Positions 7,832 through 16,040 of a DNA stretch of 33,590 nt are shown piece by piece. This DNA is from Chitinophagaceae bacterium. Its GTDB lineage: Bacteria > Bacteroidota > Bacteroidia > Chitinophagales > Chitinophagaceae. The DNA lies in contig JACCYQ010000210.1 of the NCBI GenBank assembly GCA_013696395.1, positions 1-33,590 on the forward strand. Reading direction: 5' to 3'. Each line of letters starts with the position of its first letter. Within the stretch, counting starts at the first letter, position 1. Both the position numbers and the translations under genes were made by a program. Below the pieces are notes generated by a model. That model was given only the letters and a program-made list of their open reading frames with translations, had not been told where the DNA came from and did not search any database.

Positions 7832-10075
7832 TTATAAATTTGAATTAATAATGTCTTGTGTTCTATCCACACCCAGACTAATGAATGCTCCTAAAAAAAT
7901 AAAACGTTTTGAAGGTGGTACGATTGCTTCCTTCCGATGACCATCAAATGAATATTGATATCCAAATACCTGGTTGCTCCCAAATACATTGGTGATAGAA
8001 AAAACAAAGACTGTATTTCTTGCAGCGCCTTTTTCAAAAATATTGGGCAAATAGTTTATACTCAAACTCAAACTATTATAATCAATAGTTTTGCCCTGGT
8101 CATAAATCGCAAATTTATCTGCAGCATCGTCATAACGAATATTGTAATAAGGCCTCCCTGTTGAATAGGTATAGGAAGCATTGAACATAGATTTAAACTT
8201 GCTCACAAATTTTTTAATCACCAGTGATGCCGTATGATTCGCTGCAAAAGAAGGTTGCAGCGCATAAGGATAATTCAAAAAATCTCTTTTTGTATCTAAA
8301 TAAGAATAAGAAAACCAATAGTCAACCCCTTTGATGCTTTTACGATCCCGCCAAAAAACTTCAATTCCTTTTGCATCGCCATTTCCATTATTGCTGCTGA
8401 CTATTTCCCGGTTGTCCTTTACCGTTGTTTTTAACAAATGATCATACTTTTTATAAAAGATTTCAGTACGGAAGGTCCGGCTATTACCCATCTTTTGATA
8501 CTGAGCTATATAATGTGTAGCCTTTGTGAACTCCAGGTCTGAAATAGCAGGTAAATAGCGGCTTTCAGGGCTTTGGTAAAAAATGCCATAAGCTAATGAC
8601 GCCTGGCTCTGTTCTCCTAATTTATAAGCCAGTGAAATTCTGGGTGCCCAATTTAATTTACTGATCAGTGATGAGTGTTCACTTCTCACCCCTAATTTAG
8701 CCGCCAGGTTATTGGTTAAATAGATATCCGTTTCCGCAAATGCCGCCACCAGGTTTTGTTTTATTTCACCGGCTATTTTTTCACCGGTAAACAATGTATA
8801 ATCAGGATTTTCACTGCTAAAATTATATTCTGTTCCAAAACGAAAAGCGCTGAGGCCCGCCAGTTTTTTTTCCAGCACCAATTTAGCATTTGCATAAAGA
8901 CCTTTACTGTCTAACTGAAAGTTTTTCGTTTCCAGGTTCGCCAAAGAAACTTTTTGTTCATTTTCATTTTCCAATGCACCCTCAATTTTATCCCGGTTAT
9001 TGGTAAATGAAAATCCTGCGTTCATTTTCCATCCTCCGATAATTTCCTTGTAAGAAAGATTATGGTAAATATTGAGATTAGATAAAGTAAAAACATCTTT
9101 ATAACCAGGGGTATCTATACTGGGTGTTCGAAATCCTAATTTATTGGCACTTAAATACCCATAGTATTTTATGATACCCGTAGCGGATGTTTTTATTCTG
9201 AAATTTGCATCCGCAGAATGGTATTCAGGGTCTTTAAAAAAAGTTTGTTTTTGTTTGATGGCTTTAAATGCCAACCACAAATTGGTGTACCCATAGTTAA
9301 TGCCCCAGGAAGATTTTTTGTCTTTCGCCAAATGCTGAAATCCCGCGGAAGCTCCAATGACGGATATGCCAAGTGCTCCTGAACTTTGCTCCGGCAGGTC
9401 TATACTTTCTAAAATAACAGCAGATGAAAGCGCCTGGCCATACAAAGCTGAATATCCGCCAGCGCTGAAAACGGTTCCTTTAAAAATGAAAGGCGAAAAT
9501 CTTCCGCGCTGCGAAACATTGGGCACGCTGCTAAAAAAGAAATTATTCACCAGCGTACCATCAATAAAAGTTTTTGTTTCACCTGCCGTACCTCCTCTTA
9601 CAAACAATCCCTCACTCTCCCCAACCTGTTGTGCGCCCGGCAGCGTTTTTAAAGCGGCGGTCACATCCGCATTCGCACTGGCGGTAGTGGCTATATCTAT
9701 GGAATTAAGAACCGTTCCCCGTTTGCTGTCACTTGCTTCAAAACTACCTGCAGAGATCACCACCGCTTTTAATTCAGTGATTTCTTCTTTTAAGAGAATG
9801 TCCAATTGAATATTTTCAGTACCGAGCGGGATGTCCTGTACAAATGGTTTATAACCGATAGCAGTAGCCGATATTTTGATATCCCCCTTTTCAGTGGTGG
9901 TAAATGAGAAATGACCCGAAGAATCTGAAGTGGCTCCATCATAAGTATCTACCAAAACAATACTAACGCCAGCTAATACGGATTTTTTATCCATCACTTT
10001 ACCTGAAATAGTCAGTTGTCCATGAGCTGTCAGTTGGCAAGCAGTTAAAAGCAGTATGAATAAAAAGCGGGACAT
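7832..10075 (-). CDS. TonB-dependent receptor with N-terminal carboxypeptidase-like domain
   Basis: A 747-residue outer-membrane protein, starting at the ATG at 10075 that gives the signal peptide 'MSRFLFILLLTACQLTAHGQ'. Residues about 21-100 are a CarboxypepD_reg-like beta sandwich ('LTISGKVMDKKSVLAGVSIV'). A plug domain follows (about 115-240) with 'ALKTLPGAQQVGESEGLFV', 'RGG' and 'IDGTLVNN'. The remainder is a 22-strand-type barrel of alternating aromatic strands ending 'FIFLGAFISLGVDRTQDI'. TonB-dependent receptors import siderophores, vitamins, metals or oligosaccharides using the proton-motive force. No SusD gene follows, so a glycan-uptake SusCD role is unlikely; a metal chelate or small molecule is likelier. 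It heads the operon behind a well-formed promoter. Confidence 0.9.
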   Translation of the reverse strand: MSRFLFILLLTACQLTAHGQLTISGKVMDKKSVLAGVSIVLVDTYDGATSDSSGHFSFTTTEKGDIKISATAIGYKPFVQDIPLGTENIQLDILLKEEITELKAVVISAGSFEASDSKRGTVLNSIDIATTASANADVTAALKTLPGAQQVGESEGLFVRGGTAGETKTFIDGTLVNNFFFSSVPNVSQRGRFSPFIFKGTVFSAGGYSALYGQALSSAVILESIDLPEQSSGALGISVIGASAGFQHLAKDKKSSWGINYGYTNLWLAFKAIKQKQTFFKDPEYHSADANFRIKTSATGIIKYYGYLSANKLGFRTPSIDTPGYKDVFTLSNLNIYHNLSYKEIIGGWKMNAGFSFTNNRDKIEGALENENEQKVSLANLETKNFQLDSKGLYANAKLVLEKKLAGLSAFRFGTEYNFSSENPDYTLFTGEKIAGEIKQNLVAAFAETDIYLTNNLAAKLGVRSEHSSLISKLNWAPRISLAYKLGEQSQASLAYGIFYQSPESRYLPAISDLEFTKATHYIAQYQKMGNSRTFRTEIFYKKYDHLLKTTVKDNREIVSSNNGNGDAKGIEVFWRDRKSIKGVDYWFSYSYLDTKRDFLNYPYALQPSFAANHTASLVIKKFVSKFKSMFNASYTYSTGRPYYNIRYDDAADKFAIYDQGKTIDYNSLSLSINYLPNIFEKGAARNTVFVFSITNVFGSNQVFGYQYSFDGHRKEAIVPPSKRFIFLGAFISLGVDRTQDIINSNL

Positions 10076-10092
10076 AAAAGTCAATTGAAATA

Positions 10093-10124
10093 CAAACGTA
10101 AAGTAGTTTATGATATAAACCAAA
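10093..10124 (-). promoter_or_regulatory. Bacteroidota-type promoter of the receptor operon
   Basis: On the minus strand TTTG (10124-10121) is followed, after 20 bases, by TACGTTTG (10100-10093), matching the Bacteroidota consensus TTTG-N19-21-TAnnTTTG exactly. Transcription would begin near 10088, about 13 bases before the receptor ATG at 10075. Confidence 0.65.
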
Positions 10125-10151
10125 TTATTGTTTTCATTTTTCTGTCTTTAA

Positions 10152-10181
10152 AACAAAAAGGCCGGTCCTTTTGGAACCGGC
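10152..10181 (-). terminator. Intrinsic terminator after the second T9SS cargo gene
   Basis: On the minus strand GCCGGT, a bulged A and GG pair across a short loop with CC and ACCGGC (10161-10181), followed by CTTTTTGTTTT. It lies 24 bases beyond the stop of the gene at 10205 and just upstream of the receptor promoter. Confidence 0.8.
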
Positions 10182-10204
10182 TTCAATGCTAAACCCCTTT
10201 ATTA

Positions 10205-11602
10205 TTAATTTTTCAATATTTTTTGAACAGCTGTTTCATTACCTGATACAGCTTTAATAATGTATATACCATTTGCCAATTCTGCTAAACTCATTTCAAC
10301 ATACTGACTTTGTGAAACCTGGTTTATATTTTTAATTTTTTGCCCCGCCTGATTATACACGTCTATGTTAACGTTCCTTGAAGTCCATTCAGCTGGTAAA
10401 ATAATTTTTACTGAATTCACTACCGGGTTGGGGTAGGTGCTGATAACAAGATTCGTTATCTGGCCAATCCACACCGTACGAACCGTTGAATGGGTCATCT
10501 TCCCATTTCTGTCAACAGCTATTAACCGATAATAAATGGTTCCTTTTAGATGTTTAGTTTCTTTATCGGAATAGTTATAATTTTTTTCAGATGCAGAACC
10601 GGCGGATCCTAAAATAACAGCTAGTTTATTGTAATGATCGCCATCGATACTACGTTCAATTTCATAATGGCTGAAGTTTATTTCTTCCTCACTTACCCAG
10701 TTCAAATCTACATTGGGATTATGATAAACAACTTCAAAAGAGTGCAATGTTACAGGTAGTATAATGGGAATGGAAATAGTTATAGTCACTGTAGCTACAT
10801 TAGAATAAGCCACAGGAAAACCTGCATCACTTAAACGGTATGTAAAAGTTGTACTTGTTCCTGTAAAACCAACATAAGGTGTAAATGAAAAACTTCCATC
10901 AGTATTCATGATCACCGTACCATCGGGTGAAGGAGTTATAATAGAAGGCGTAATCGCTTCTCCATTTGGTTCACTGTCGTTCAATACCAGGTTTCCTACA
11001 ATTACTTCACCAGGGAAACCGGTAAACGAATCATTAACTGCGACCGGGGCGCTGTTACAATTACTTACAGGGCCATATTGCGGACTGGAGCTTACATATA
11101 AATCATCAAAGATCAAACGCGAATTACCGTTTCCGGTGGAGCCTCCCATTAAAATGGCTAACCGATATAAACCCGGTGTGGCTATAGCGAATGTTTCATT
11201 AAAGTTATATACTGTAGTACCCGAAGCCTGATTAAGTTGAATGGTTTGCAATGTAATCATCGTGCCATTAGGCCTCAATAAACCTACGGTTATACTGCGT
11301 GTAGCATTGGAATTTAAATTTGAACCCATTTTATAGTTAAAAGAAATGGTTAAAGACGATTGCACATTCAAAACCGGAGAAGTAATGTCACGGGTTGAAG
11401 AACCGCTTGTAGGTGGATTACTGTATAAACTCCCGGTACCAGTGATCACTTCATCTGCCTCAGTGGTTTTTTCTACATTTAAAAAATCCCAGCAATTGCC
11501 GGTTAATGAGGAATAACTTCCTTCAAAGTCCTGGGTGAACTGCGCCATTACAACACAGGAAAAAAATGTTACACAAGCAATCAGGGTAAAAAACTTCTTC
11601 AT
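10205..11602 (-). CDS. Secreted T9SS cargo protein with Ig-like and sorting domains
   Basis: A 465-residue exported protein. The ATG at 11602 is chosen because it begins a clear signal peptide ('MKKFFTLIACVTFFSCVVMAQ'); a longer frame to 11788 has no such feature. Residues about 22-175 form a jelly-roll-like module ('TQDFEGSYSS', ending 'NSRLIFDDLYVSS') as in lectin or choice-of-anchor domains. Residues about 183-280 are an Ig/cadherin-like repeat ('APVAVNDSFTGFPGEVIVGN', 'DGSFSFTPYVGFTG'). A fibronectin-III-like segment ('YEIERSIDGDHYNKL') leads into a type A T9SS sorting domain ('TYPNPVVNSVKI' ... 'LANGIYIIKAV...QKILKN'). The C-terminal 180 residues have the same plan as the cargo protein at 98. 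It is probably cell-surface bound or released; no enzyme site was seen. Confidence 0.85.
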   Translation of the reverse strand: MKKFFTLIACVTFFSCVVMAQFTQDFEGSYSSLTGNCWDFLNVEKTTEADEVITGTGSLYSNPPTSGSSTRDITSPVLNVQSSLTISFNYKMGSNLNSNATRSITVGLLRPNGTMITLQTIQLNQASGTTVYNFNETFAIATPGLYRLAILMGGSTGNGNSRLIFDDLYVSSSPQYGPVSNCNSAPVAVNDSFTGFPGEVIVGNLVLNDSEPNGEAITPSIITPSPDGTVIMNTDGSFSFTPYVGFTGTSTTFTYRLSDAGFPVAYSNVATVTITISIPIILPVTLHSFEVVYHNPNVDLNWVSEEEINFSHYEIERSIDGDHYNKLAVILGSAGSASEKNYNYSDKETKHLKGTIYYRLIAVDRNGKMTHSTVRTVWIGQITNLVISTYPNPVVNSVKIILPAEWTSRNVNIDVYNQAGQKIKNINQVSQSQYVEMSLAELANGIYIIKAVSGNETAVQKILKN

Positions 11603-11893
11603 AAGTAAGGGTTTAGGATTAATTAATTTTTGGAAGGATACCAGATTGCGAATGGAAAATAAATTGGAAAAGAAAACCAATAACCGGGGCATACCGGAAA
11701 ACTGGAATGAAATAACTCTTTGGTGGAAGAGGCTGGCAGCTAAAATGCCTTTTGTTTTACAAGAGAGAGAAATGAATAATTTTCTCATAGCCGGGATTGT
11801 TAGTTTTCTTAAGGGTTGGGTTCTGTTATGATTTTCTCAGTTGAATAAGTAAATCCTGCACAAAATAGATAAGGGTTTTTGTATATGCAAGTG

Positions 11894-11951
11894 TTTTTAC
11901 GGAAATTTTAGAAAAAACCCTCGTATTTTTTCTAACCCTTTTCCGTAAAAA
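11894..11951. repeat. 58-nt two-part inverted repeat
   Basis: TTTTTACGGAAA (11894-11905) pairs perfectly with TTTCCGTAAAAA (11940-11951). Inside it TTAGAAAAAA (11908-11917) pairs perfectly with TTTTTTCTAA (11926-11935). The inner loop is CCCTCGTA and the internal bulges are TT and CCCT. With 22 matched pairs it would be a stable hairpin in DNA or RNA. It lies about 290 bases upstream of the start of the T9SS cargo gene. It could be a 5' UTR structure, an operator or a remnant of a palindromic element. Confidence 0.8.
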
Positions 11952-12009
11952 GTCTCAACAGATTAACCGTTAATTATTTAGGAAAACTCCTATGAATAAA
12001 ATGATTACC

Positions 12010-12035
12010 AAAAAAAACCCCGCCAGGCGGCGGGG
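12010..12035 (-). terminator. GC-rich hairpin with minus-strand U-tract
   Basis: CCCCGCC (12018-12024) and GGCGGGG (12029-12035) form a perfect 7-bp stem with a 4-base loop. Eight A residues lie immediately to the left, so on the minus strand the hairpin is followed by eight T. This is a classic intrinsic terminator, but no gene is visible directly upstream of it on that strand. Confidence 0.7.
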
Positions 12036-12061
12036 ATTTGAGCATTTTTTTAATCCTGTAT

Positions 12062-12095
12062 AAAAAAACAGAGCCCCGGTAAAAACCGGGGCTCT
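12062..12095 (-). terminator. Second GC-rich hairpin with minus-strand U-tract
   Basis: AGAGCCCCGGT (12070-12080) and ACCGGGGCTCT (12085-12095) form a perfect 11-bp stem around AAAA. Seven A residues at 12062-12068 give a T-run on the minus strand after two bases. It lies 34 bases upstream (minus sense) of the hairpin at 12018, forming a tandem pair far from any annotated gene end. Confidence 0.7.
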
Positions 12096-12221
12096 TCATT
12101 GTTTCATGTTAATCAGACTACTAGGGTACAAATCGTCTATAAAGCTGTTCCTTTCAGGGTAAGTTTAAAACTTTTAGGGGTAAAAGATTAAAAACGGTTC
12201 ATTTTCTAATTAAACTGAAAC

Positions 12222-12363
12222 TGGTTTTTTCATGGATTGGGATCATTGGCATTCAAAGGATTGGAAATTGGTTTTTTGGTTTTTTTAGAATCTGGATATT
12301 TTGGTTTTCATTTCGGCTTGCGCCAGGTATTGGTTTTTTGACTGATTATAATTATCTGGTTTT
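12222..12363 (+). repeat. Cluster of six TGGTTTT motifs
   Basis: TGGTTTT occurs at 12222, 12269, 12277, 12302, 12331 and 12358, often extended to TTGGTTTTTT. The last three intervals are 25-29 bases. It reads as AAAACCA on the minus strand. The sequence is low-complexity and no function is known. Confidence 0.5.
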
Positions 12364-12368
12364 ACATT

Positions 12369-12506
12369 AACTAAATGATCAATTTTTTTATTTTGACATC
12401 AATGACAGGAATGCATGGCAAGACCAATCATTAAACAGGCGATATTAAAAAGGAAAATTATTAAGCTGCGGAGCGTAAACATTTCTCATAATTGGATCAT
12501 TTAGTT
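12369..12506. repeat. Separated inverted repeat enclosing a 29-codon frame
   Basis: AACTAAATGATCAATT at 12369-12384 is matched by its complement with one inserted G at 12490-12506. The arms enclose about 105 bases, giving a 138-base unit. A + strand frame at 12415-12504 encodes 29 residues starting MARPIIKQAILKRKIIK and stops inside the right arm. No target-site duplication is obvious. It resembles a miniature element but no transposase-related family could be assigned. Confidence 0.45.
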
Positions 12507-12641
12507 TTCAAAGGGTTTTTAGCGTTAGGATCAGGATAGACTCACAAGATATAGTCCCATACTGGTTTACGCAACAGTAATTATACTTCGGAAATACCCA
12601 TTAAAATTCTCGCTGTTGCATTACCGATATATATTTAATCA

Positions 12642-12676
12642 ATAAAAAAAGAGGCAACCATTCCTGGTTGCCTCTT
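12642..12676 (-). terminator. Terminator of the ATP synthase operon
   Basis: AAGAGGCAACCA (12649-12660) pairs with TGGTTGCCTCTT (12665-12676) around a TTCC loop, a 12-bp perfect stem. The A-run at 12644-12650 gives a T-run on the minus strand. It lies 24 bases past the atpA stop codon and marks the end of the operon. Confidence 0.92.
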
Positions 12677-12699
12677 ACAATAAAGTGCCATGATATGTA

Positions 12700-14280
12700 T
12701 TATGCTTTATACTGTGGAATCAGTGTATTGGCCATTTCTACCATTTTCTTCAATCCATCTTCCGGCAAGTTACCTTTCTTGAATTCGACTAAAACCTCTG
12801 GTAGTTTAACTTCCATCTCATGTAAAAAATGTTCTTCAAACGCCTTCACTTTACTTACTGCAACATTTTTGATCAACCCTTGTGTACCCAGGTAAATAAT
12901 CGCCACTTGCTTTTCAACCGGCATGGGTGAGTACTGCGGTTGCTTCAGGATCTCTACGTTACGGGCTCCTTTATCAATTACTGATTTGGTAGCTGCATCC
13001 AGGTCTCCACCAAATTTAGAGAATGCCTCTAACTCGCGGTATAATGCCTGGTCAAGTTTTAATGTACCAGCCACCTTCTTCATGGATTTAATCTGTGCAT
13101 TACCACCCACACGACTAACTGAAATACCTACGTTGATCGCCGGACGAATACCAGCCAGGAACAAGTTGTTCTCCAAAAATATCTGTCCGTCCGTAATAGA
13201 AATTACGTTTGTAGGAATATAAGCAGATACGTCACCTGCCTGTGTTTCAATAATAGGTAAAGCTGTTAATGATCCACCACCTTTTACCAGGTGCCTGATA
13301 GATTCGGGTAAATCATTCATTCCTTTTACCAATTCATCATTGTTGATCACTTTAGCGGCTCTTTCCAATAAACGGCTATGCAAATAGAATACATCACCAG
13401 GATAAGCTTCACGACCCGGAGGGCGACGAAGTAACAATGAAACCTCACGGTAAGCAACAGCTTGTTTTGAAAGATCATCATAAATGATCAATGCCGGCCT
13501 GCCGGTATCGCGGAAAAATTCACCAATGGCCGCACCGGCAAATGGAGCATAGAATTGTAAAGGAGCGGGATCAGATGCAGAAGCGGCAACAATCGTTGTA
13601 TAATCCAAAGCTCCAGCATCCGCTAAAGTCTGCATTACACCTGCAATGGTAGATGCTTTTTGACCAATCGCTACATATATACAATAAACGGGTTTGCCCG
13701 CATCAAAAAATTCTTTTTGGTTAATGATCGTATCGATACAAATGGCTGTTTTACCAGTCTGCCTGTCACCGATCACCAATTCTCTTTGACCACGACCAAT
13801 CGGGATCATCGCATCAATTGCTTTGATACCAGTTTGCAATGGCTCTTTAACCGGCTCACGGAAAATTACACCAGGAGCTTTTCTTTCCAATGGCATTTCA
13901 TAACGTTCACCAGTAATCGGTCCTTTACCATCAATGGGTTCACCAAGGGTATTTACTACGCGGCCAACCATTCCTTCGCCTACTTTGATAGAAGCAATCT
14001 GGCCGGTACGGCGCACTTTAGAACCTTCATGAATATCACCAGTATCACCCATGAGTACCACACCTACATTATCTTCTTCAAGATTCAATGCAATAGCTCT
14101 TACGCCATTATCAAATTCAACCAATTCACCGTATCGCACATTGCCCAATCCATAAACACGGGCAATACCATCACCCACCTGTAATACAGTGCCCACTTCT
14201 TCCAGGTCAGCGCCGGCGTTAAAGTTGCTTAACTGCTCACGCAGTATCGCACTTATTTCATCAGGTTTTATTTCTACCAT
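12700..14280 (-). CDS. atpA: ATP synthase F1 subunit alpha
   Basis: Subunit alpha of F1-ATPase. Three copies alternate with beta and hold the non-catalytic nucleotide sites on the cytoplasmic face of the inner membrane. The 526-residue protein has the usual length. The N-terminal beta-barrel contains '[20 protein letters not shown]'. The P-loop is 'GDRQTGKT' at 171-178. The region '[15 protein letters not shown]...[17 protein letters not shown]' is the alpha/beta ATPase signature, with the interface arginine expected in 'SVSRVGG'. It is the last gene of the atpB-E-F-H-A unit, 163 bases downstream of atpH, and is followed at once by a strong terminator. atpG, which in many Bacteroidota follows atpA, is absent here. 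Confidence 0.98.
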   Translation of the reverse strand: MVEIKPDEISAILREQLSNFNAGADLEEVGTVLQVGDGIARVYGLGNVRYGELVEFDNGVRAIALNLEEDNVGVVLMGDTGDIHEGSKVRRTGQIASIKVGEGMVGRVVNTLGEPIDGKGPITGERYEMPLERKAPGVIFREPVKEPLQTGIKAIDAMIPIGRGQRELVIGDRQTGKTAICIDTIINQKEFFDAGKPVYCIYVAIGQKASTIAGVMQTLADAGALDYTTIVAASASDPAPLQFYAPFAGAAIGEFFRDTGRPALIIYDDLSKQAVAYREVSLLLRRPPGREAYPGDVFYLHSRLLERAAKVINNDELVKGMNDLPESIRHLVKGGGSLTALPIIETQAGDVSAYIPTNVISITDGQIFLENNLFLAGIRPAINVGISVSRVGGNAQIKSMKKVAGTLKLDQALYRELEAFSKFGGDLDAATKSVIDKGARNVEILKQPQYSPMPVEKQVAIIYLGTQGLIKNVAVSKVKAFEEHFLHEMEVKLPEVLVEFKKGNLPEDGLKKMVEMANTLIPQYKA

Positions 14281-14443
14281 AATTAATTCTTTTATTCCTC
14301 ATCCCCTCAGAGGTTTTACTTTTTCTTTATTTGAAGCCTCCAGGGTAAGAAGCTTTTTTATTTTTTTGAGCCCGGCACAATTAAAACTATTAAGCTTTAG
14401 TTGCGTCGCACGCTTCAACGTTCTGTTTTCTATTGATCACTTA

Positions 14444-15007
14444 TTAACGGATCTTATAAATAAAATCATTATTCTCAAACTGGCGGGCAATCTGCTTCAG
14501 GTCATATGAAACACTTCCTTCCACCATTTTATCTCCAATCTGCAAAATAAATCCACCGATCAATGATTCATCCACTTTAGTTTGCAATTCAATTTTCTGC
14601 ATATCGGTGGTAGCCCTGATTTGTTCAAGTATAGATTCAATCAGCTCATCACTCAAAGCAACCGCAGTAGTGAGGTTAACCACATGAATATTATTGAAAA
14701 CTTTGTACTGTTCTATAAAAGCTTTGGCAATTTCTGGTAATACAGATTCTCTTTCTTTTTTTACCAGTAACTTATAAAACAGTACGGTAAGCTCCGATAC
14801 CTGTTTCTTTAATATTGCATCAAGGGCTTTAATCTTCATATCAGCATGTATAACCGGGCTCTTCAGCATGCTTACAAAATCTGGATTGCTTTTTGAAATC
14901 TTTGCAATCAATTCCATATCTCCATACACCTGCTCCATTGATTTTTGTTCAATGGAAAGATCTAGAATGGACTTTGCGTACCGCGCCGCTAATCTGGGAT
15001 TTAGCAT
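14444..15007 (-). CDS. atpH: ATP synthase F1 subunit delta
   Basis: Subunit delta (OSCP) links the top of F1 alpha to the b-subunit stalk. The 187-residue length is normal. The N-terminal helical domain is recognisable from 'NPRLAARYAKSILDLSIEQ' through 'FVSMLKSPVIHADMKIKALD'. The C-terminal region has the family motif 'KVDESLIGGFILQIGDKMVE', followed by 'GSVSYDLKQIARQF'. It lies 22 bases after atpF and 163 bases before atpA. That gap contains no convincing terminator, so the genes are probably cotranscribed. Confidence 0.95.
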   Translation of the reverse strand: MLNPRLAARYAKSILDLSIEQKSMEQVYGDMELIAKISKSNPDFVSMLKSPVIHADMKIKALDAILKKQVSELTVLFYKLLVKKERESVLPEIAKAFIEQYKVFNNIHVVNLTTAVALSDELIESILEQIRATTDMQKIELQTKVDESLIGGFILQIGDKMVEGSVSYDLKQIARQFENNDFIYKIR

Positions 15008-15029
15008 ATTACTCTCCGCTAATATTTAA

Positions 15030-15524
15030 TTAATTTAATTTAACGCCTTCAACCAATTGCGCTATATGTTTCTCCTGGGCCGGCTTATCCTGCAATTCTC
15101 TTTTCAATATTTTCTCACTAACCTCGATCACCATTTTACCGATCTGGTTCTTTACATCAGTAATAGCTGCCATCTTTTGCGTTTGAATGGCAAGTTGCGC
15201 TTCATTGATGATCTTGGACGCTTCTACTTTTGCCTGCTCTTTAGCATCAGTAATAATCTTTTCTTTTATCTCACGGGCTTCTTTAAGCATAGCGCCTCTT
15301 TCTTCGCGGGCCTGAGCCAGTAAAATTTCATTCTCATTTTGCAACTGGGTCATTTCTGCACGCACTCTTTCAGCAGTCGACAAAGAATCAGCAATGCCCT
15401 TTTCACGTTCATCCAAAGAATTCAATATCGGTTTCCAGGCAAATTTTTTCAATACCAGGAAAACAATGATGAACGCCAGTAAGGTCCAGAATATTAAACC
15501 CAACGATGGTAATAACAGTTCCAT
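15030..15524 (-). CDS. atpF: ATP synthase F0 subunit b
   Basis: Subunit b forms the peripheral stalk that keeps alpha/beta from rotating. The 164-residue protein has one N-terminal membrane helix ('LGLIFWTLLAFIIVFLVL', about 8-25), then 'KKFAWKPILNSLDEREKGIA' typical of bacterial b subunits. A long charged Ala/Glu/Lys-rich coiled coil fills about 45-150 and would contact subunit delta at its end. It is separated from atpE by an unusual 217-base gap containing a hairpin, and is tightly followed by atpH. Confidence 0.95.
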   Translation of the reverse strand: MELLLPSLGLIFWTLLAFIIVFLVLKKFAWKPILNSLDEREKGIADSLSTAERVRAEMTQLQNENEILLAQAREERGAMLKEAREIKEKIITDAKEQAKVEASKIINEAQLAIQTQKMAAITDVKNQIGKMVIEVSEKILKRELQDKPAQEKHIAQLVEGVKLN

Positions 15525-15741
15525 AAACTAATAATTAGTCAATTTGATAATTTGATAATTTGACAATTCTTATAATTCGGGACATCAACACTAATTCCAA
15601 ATTCCCAATATCCTAATTCCTAACACCAATCAACTTTTCAACCATTCAGCTAAACAACCCATTCAACTTTTCAATTAAAATTTAATTACTGCACCCGTGG
15701 CCCTGTGCGTTGAATGCAGTAATTTTTTTACGTGCAGCGTA
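15525..15741 (-). promoter_or_regulatory. Structured atpE-atpF intercistronic region
   Basis: This 217-base spacer is the longest in the atp operon. Just past the atpE stop, AATTACTGCA (15684-15693) and TGCAGTAATT (15715-15724) form a perfect 10-bp stem with a 21-base loop. On the minus strand it is followed only by an AT-rich stretch (TAAATTTTAATTG), so it would be a weak terminator at best. Further on are a 12-base direct repeat, TCAACTTTTCAA at 15630 and 15663, and a TTTGATAA tandem near 15552-15570. A stabilising or attenuating 3' end for atpE mRNA would help supply excess c subunit; this is inference. Confidence 0.5.
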
Positions 15742-16017
<276 letters not shown>

Positions 16018-16040
16018 TTATAATTAAAAAAGCGTTTAGT

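Larger units (their letters stand above)
11603..12648. other. Gene-poor kilobase between a T9SS cargo gene and the ATP synthase operon
   Basis: No frame here looks like a real protein. A 98-codon + strand frame at 11535-11831 runs antisense over the signal peptide of the cargo gene and is compositionally unconvincing. The region is rich in structure: a long inverted repeat at 11894, two GC-rich hairpins at 12018 and 12070, a cluster of TGGTTTT motifs at 12222-12363, and a separated inverted repeat at 12369/12490. Each is listed separately. Confidence 0.6.

Noticed and set aside
9357-9809. 150-codon + strand frame inside the TonB-dependent receptor gene
   Set aside because: Antisense shadow of the plug domain coding sequence; no start context or recognised domain.
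11535-11831. 98-codon + strand frame opposite the start of the second T9SS cargo gene
   Set aside because: It is antisense to a clear signal peptide and shows no protein-like pattern; the minus-strand gene explains the DNA.
12018-12095. The two GC-rich hairpins as a CRISPR-like or repeat array
   Set aside because: The two stems differ in sequence and each has its own T-run; they are terminators, not repeats of one unit.
13660-14184. 174-codon + strand frame inside atpA
   Set aside because: It is the antisense shadow of a highly conserved gene; AT-rich codon use leaves long open antisense frames.
15552-15570. TTTGATAA tandem as an integration or attachment site
   Set aside because: Too short, without matching copy elsewhere in the window, and located inside an intact operon.
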